This document shows, one piece after another, positions 5,432 through 5,971 of a stretch of 5,971 nt of DNA. The stretch's first letter is position 1, and every line of letters starts with the position of its first letter. The position numbers were made by a program, and so were the translations under genes. This DNA is from Bacteroidota bacterium (GTDB lineage: Bacteria; Bacteroidota; Bacteroidia; NS11-12g; UBA9320), in assembly GCA_003484585.1 (NCBI GenBank), contig DNBZ01000303.1, positions 1 to 5,971 on the forward strand. Reading direction: 5' to 3'. The notes beneath the pieces were generated by a model. That model searched no databases and was not told the origin of the DNA. It was given only the letters and a program-made list of their open reading frames with translations.

Positions 5432-5971
5432 CTACAACGTCCCTACGTTGTTTAAATCGGCGAATGCTTTCTCTAAACGAACGTTATACGTCACTTCACC
5501 TTCTCTCATCCACTTGCGTGGATCGTAGTATTTCTTGTTTGGAATATCGTCTCCGTCAGGATTGCCTATCTGAGTACTTACATAGTCTTTCTTAGCAAGC
5601 ATATAGTCTCTTACTCCTTCTGTGAAAGCATACTGCGTATCCGTATCAATGTTCATTTTGATAACACCATACGAGATTCCTTCTTTGATTTCTGCAGGTG
5701 TAGAACCTGATCCACCGTGAAATACGAAATCTACCGGGTTACTTCCTGTATTGAATTTCTCTTGTACGTGGTCTTGAGAGTTTTTCAAGATTACTGGAGT
5801 TAGCTTTACATTTCCTGGCTTGTATACACCGTGTACATTACCAAAAGCCGCCGCTATCGTAAATCTTGGGCTTATTTTCATAAGCTCTTCGTACGCATAC
5901 GCTACTTCACTTGGCTGAGTATATAGTTTAGAGCTATCTACATCCGTATTATCTACTCCATCTTCTTCTCC
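5432..5971 (-). CDS. fbaA: Class II fructose-bisphosphate aldolase, partial (C-terminal half)
   Basis: Zinc-dependent cytoplasmic enzyme that reversibly splits fructose 1,6-bisphosphate into dihydroxyacetone phosphate and glyceraldehyde 3-phosphate in glycolysis and gluconeogenesis. The frame is open to the window edge at 5971, so the start and roughly the first half are missing; 179 codons and a TAG stop (5432-5434) are present. The fragment opens with GEEDGVDN, the end of the family's GGEEDG motif. It then shows FGNVHGVYKPGN (His48 of the fragment, the zinc ligand equivalent to E. coli FbaA His226), VFHGGSGS (His85, zinc ligand equivalent to His264) and KMNIDTDTQ (105-113), which binds substrate. 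The tail NKKYYDPRKW...RLEKAFADLN is characteristic of the long class II-A enzymes like E. coli FbaA. The internal Met at 5881 is not the start, because conserved sequence continues upstream of it. A 7-bp inverted repeat lies over the last codons. Confidence 0.97.
   Translation of the reverse strand, partial: GEEDGVDNTDVDSSKLYTQPSEVAYAYEELMKISPRFTIAAAFGNVHGVYKPGNVKLTPVILKNSQDHVQEKFNTGSNPVDFVFHGGSGSTPAEIKEGISYGVIKMNIDTDTQYAFTEGVRDYMLAKKDYVSTQIGNPDGDDIPNKKYYDPRKWMREGEVTYNVRLEKAFADLNNVGTL
5434..5451. repeat. Inverted repeat over the end of the aldolase gene
   Basis: ACAACGT (5434-5440) and ACGTTGT (5445-5451) form a perfect 7-bp stem with a 4-base loop (CCCT). It covers the last codons of the aldolase frame and touches its stop. 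A short T-run follows on the + strand only, so it could weakly slow rightward transcription. It shares an AACG/CGTT core with the hairpin at 5363-5380. Confidence 0.4.

Noticed and set aside
5404..5595. 63-codon ORF on the + strand
   Set aside because: It is mostly opposite conserved aldolase sequence; its Ser/Leu/Arg-rich content is typical of an antisense shadow.
5879..5881. ATG as the start of the aldolase
   Set aside because: Conserved class II aldolase sequence, including GEEDG and LYTQPSEVAYAYEEL, continues in frame upstream to the window edge, so this Met is internal.

Overview
This window looks like ordinary chromosomal DNA from a member of the Bacteroidota, most likely a flavobacterium-like lineage. 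The evidence is a family S46 dipeptidyl-peptidase with its typical Asp-Glu-Gly-Met-Trp mature N-terminus, AT-rich DNA, A-rich rather than Shine-Dalgarno leaders in front of the genes, and an exact match to the Bacteroidota -7 promoter consensus (TAnnTTTG). The genus cannot be named from this sequence.

Layout, left to right. (1) Bases 12-98 (+) hold a tiny ORF with a convincing lipoprotein signal. It is followed in another frame by an open stretch that ends at 150, just before a strong hairpin. (2) A near-perfect terminator at 149-185 works on both strands and separates that ORF from the convergent gene. (3) Bases 203-2392 (-) encode a periplasmic S46 dipeptidyl-peptidase whose specificity residue is the DPP7-type Gly. 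(4) Bases 2479-3804 (-), upstream of it in the same direction, encode a polytopic membrane protein that looks like a GT-C fold glycosyltransferase. (5) The 80-base divergent region 3805-3884 holds an exact -7 promoter motif almost touching the next start codon, plus two small dyads. (6) Bases 3885-5249 (+) encode a PLP-dependent cysteine synthase/cystathionine beta-synthase with a C-terminal pair of CBS regulatory domains. (7) The 182-base convergent gap 5250-5431 holds a one-directional terminator (5315-5341) for the gene on its right. (8) Bases 5432-5971 (-) are the C-terminal half of a class II fructose-bisphosphate aldolase, cut by the window edge.

The genes serve unrelated housekeeping or nutritional roles: peptide scavenging, envelope glycan work, sulfur amino-acid metabolism and glycolysis. 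Only the S46 peptidase and the membrane protein share a strand and a short gap (86 bases), and nothing in their functions demands an operon. There is no mobile element, CRISPR array, tRNA, rRNA or recognisable defence or biosynthetic cluster. I do not see a novel multi-gene system. The points most worth a second look are the frame break in the small lipoprotein, the apparently leaderless promoter of the PLP gene, and the hairpins around the end of the aldolase gene.
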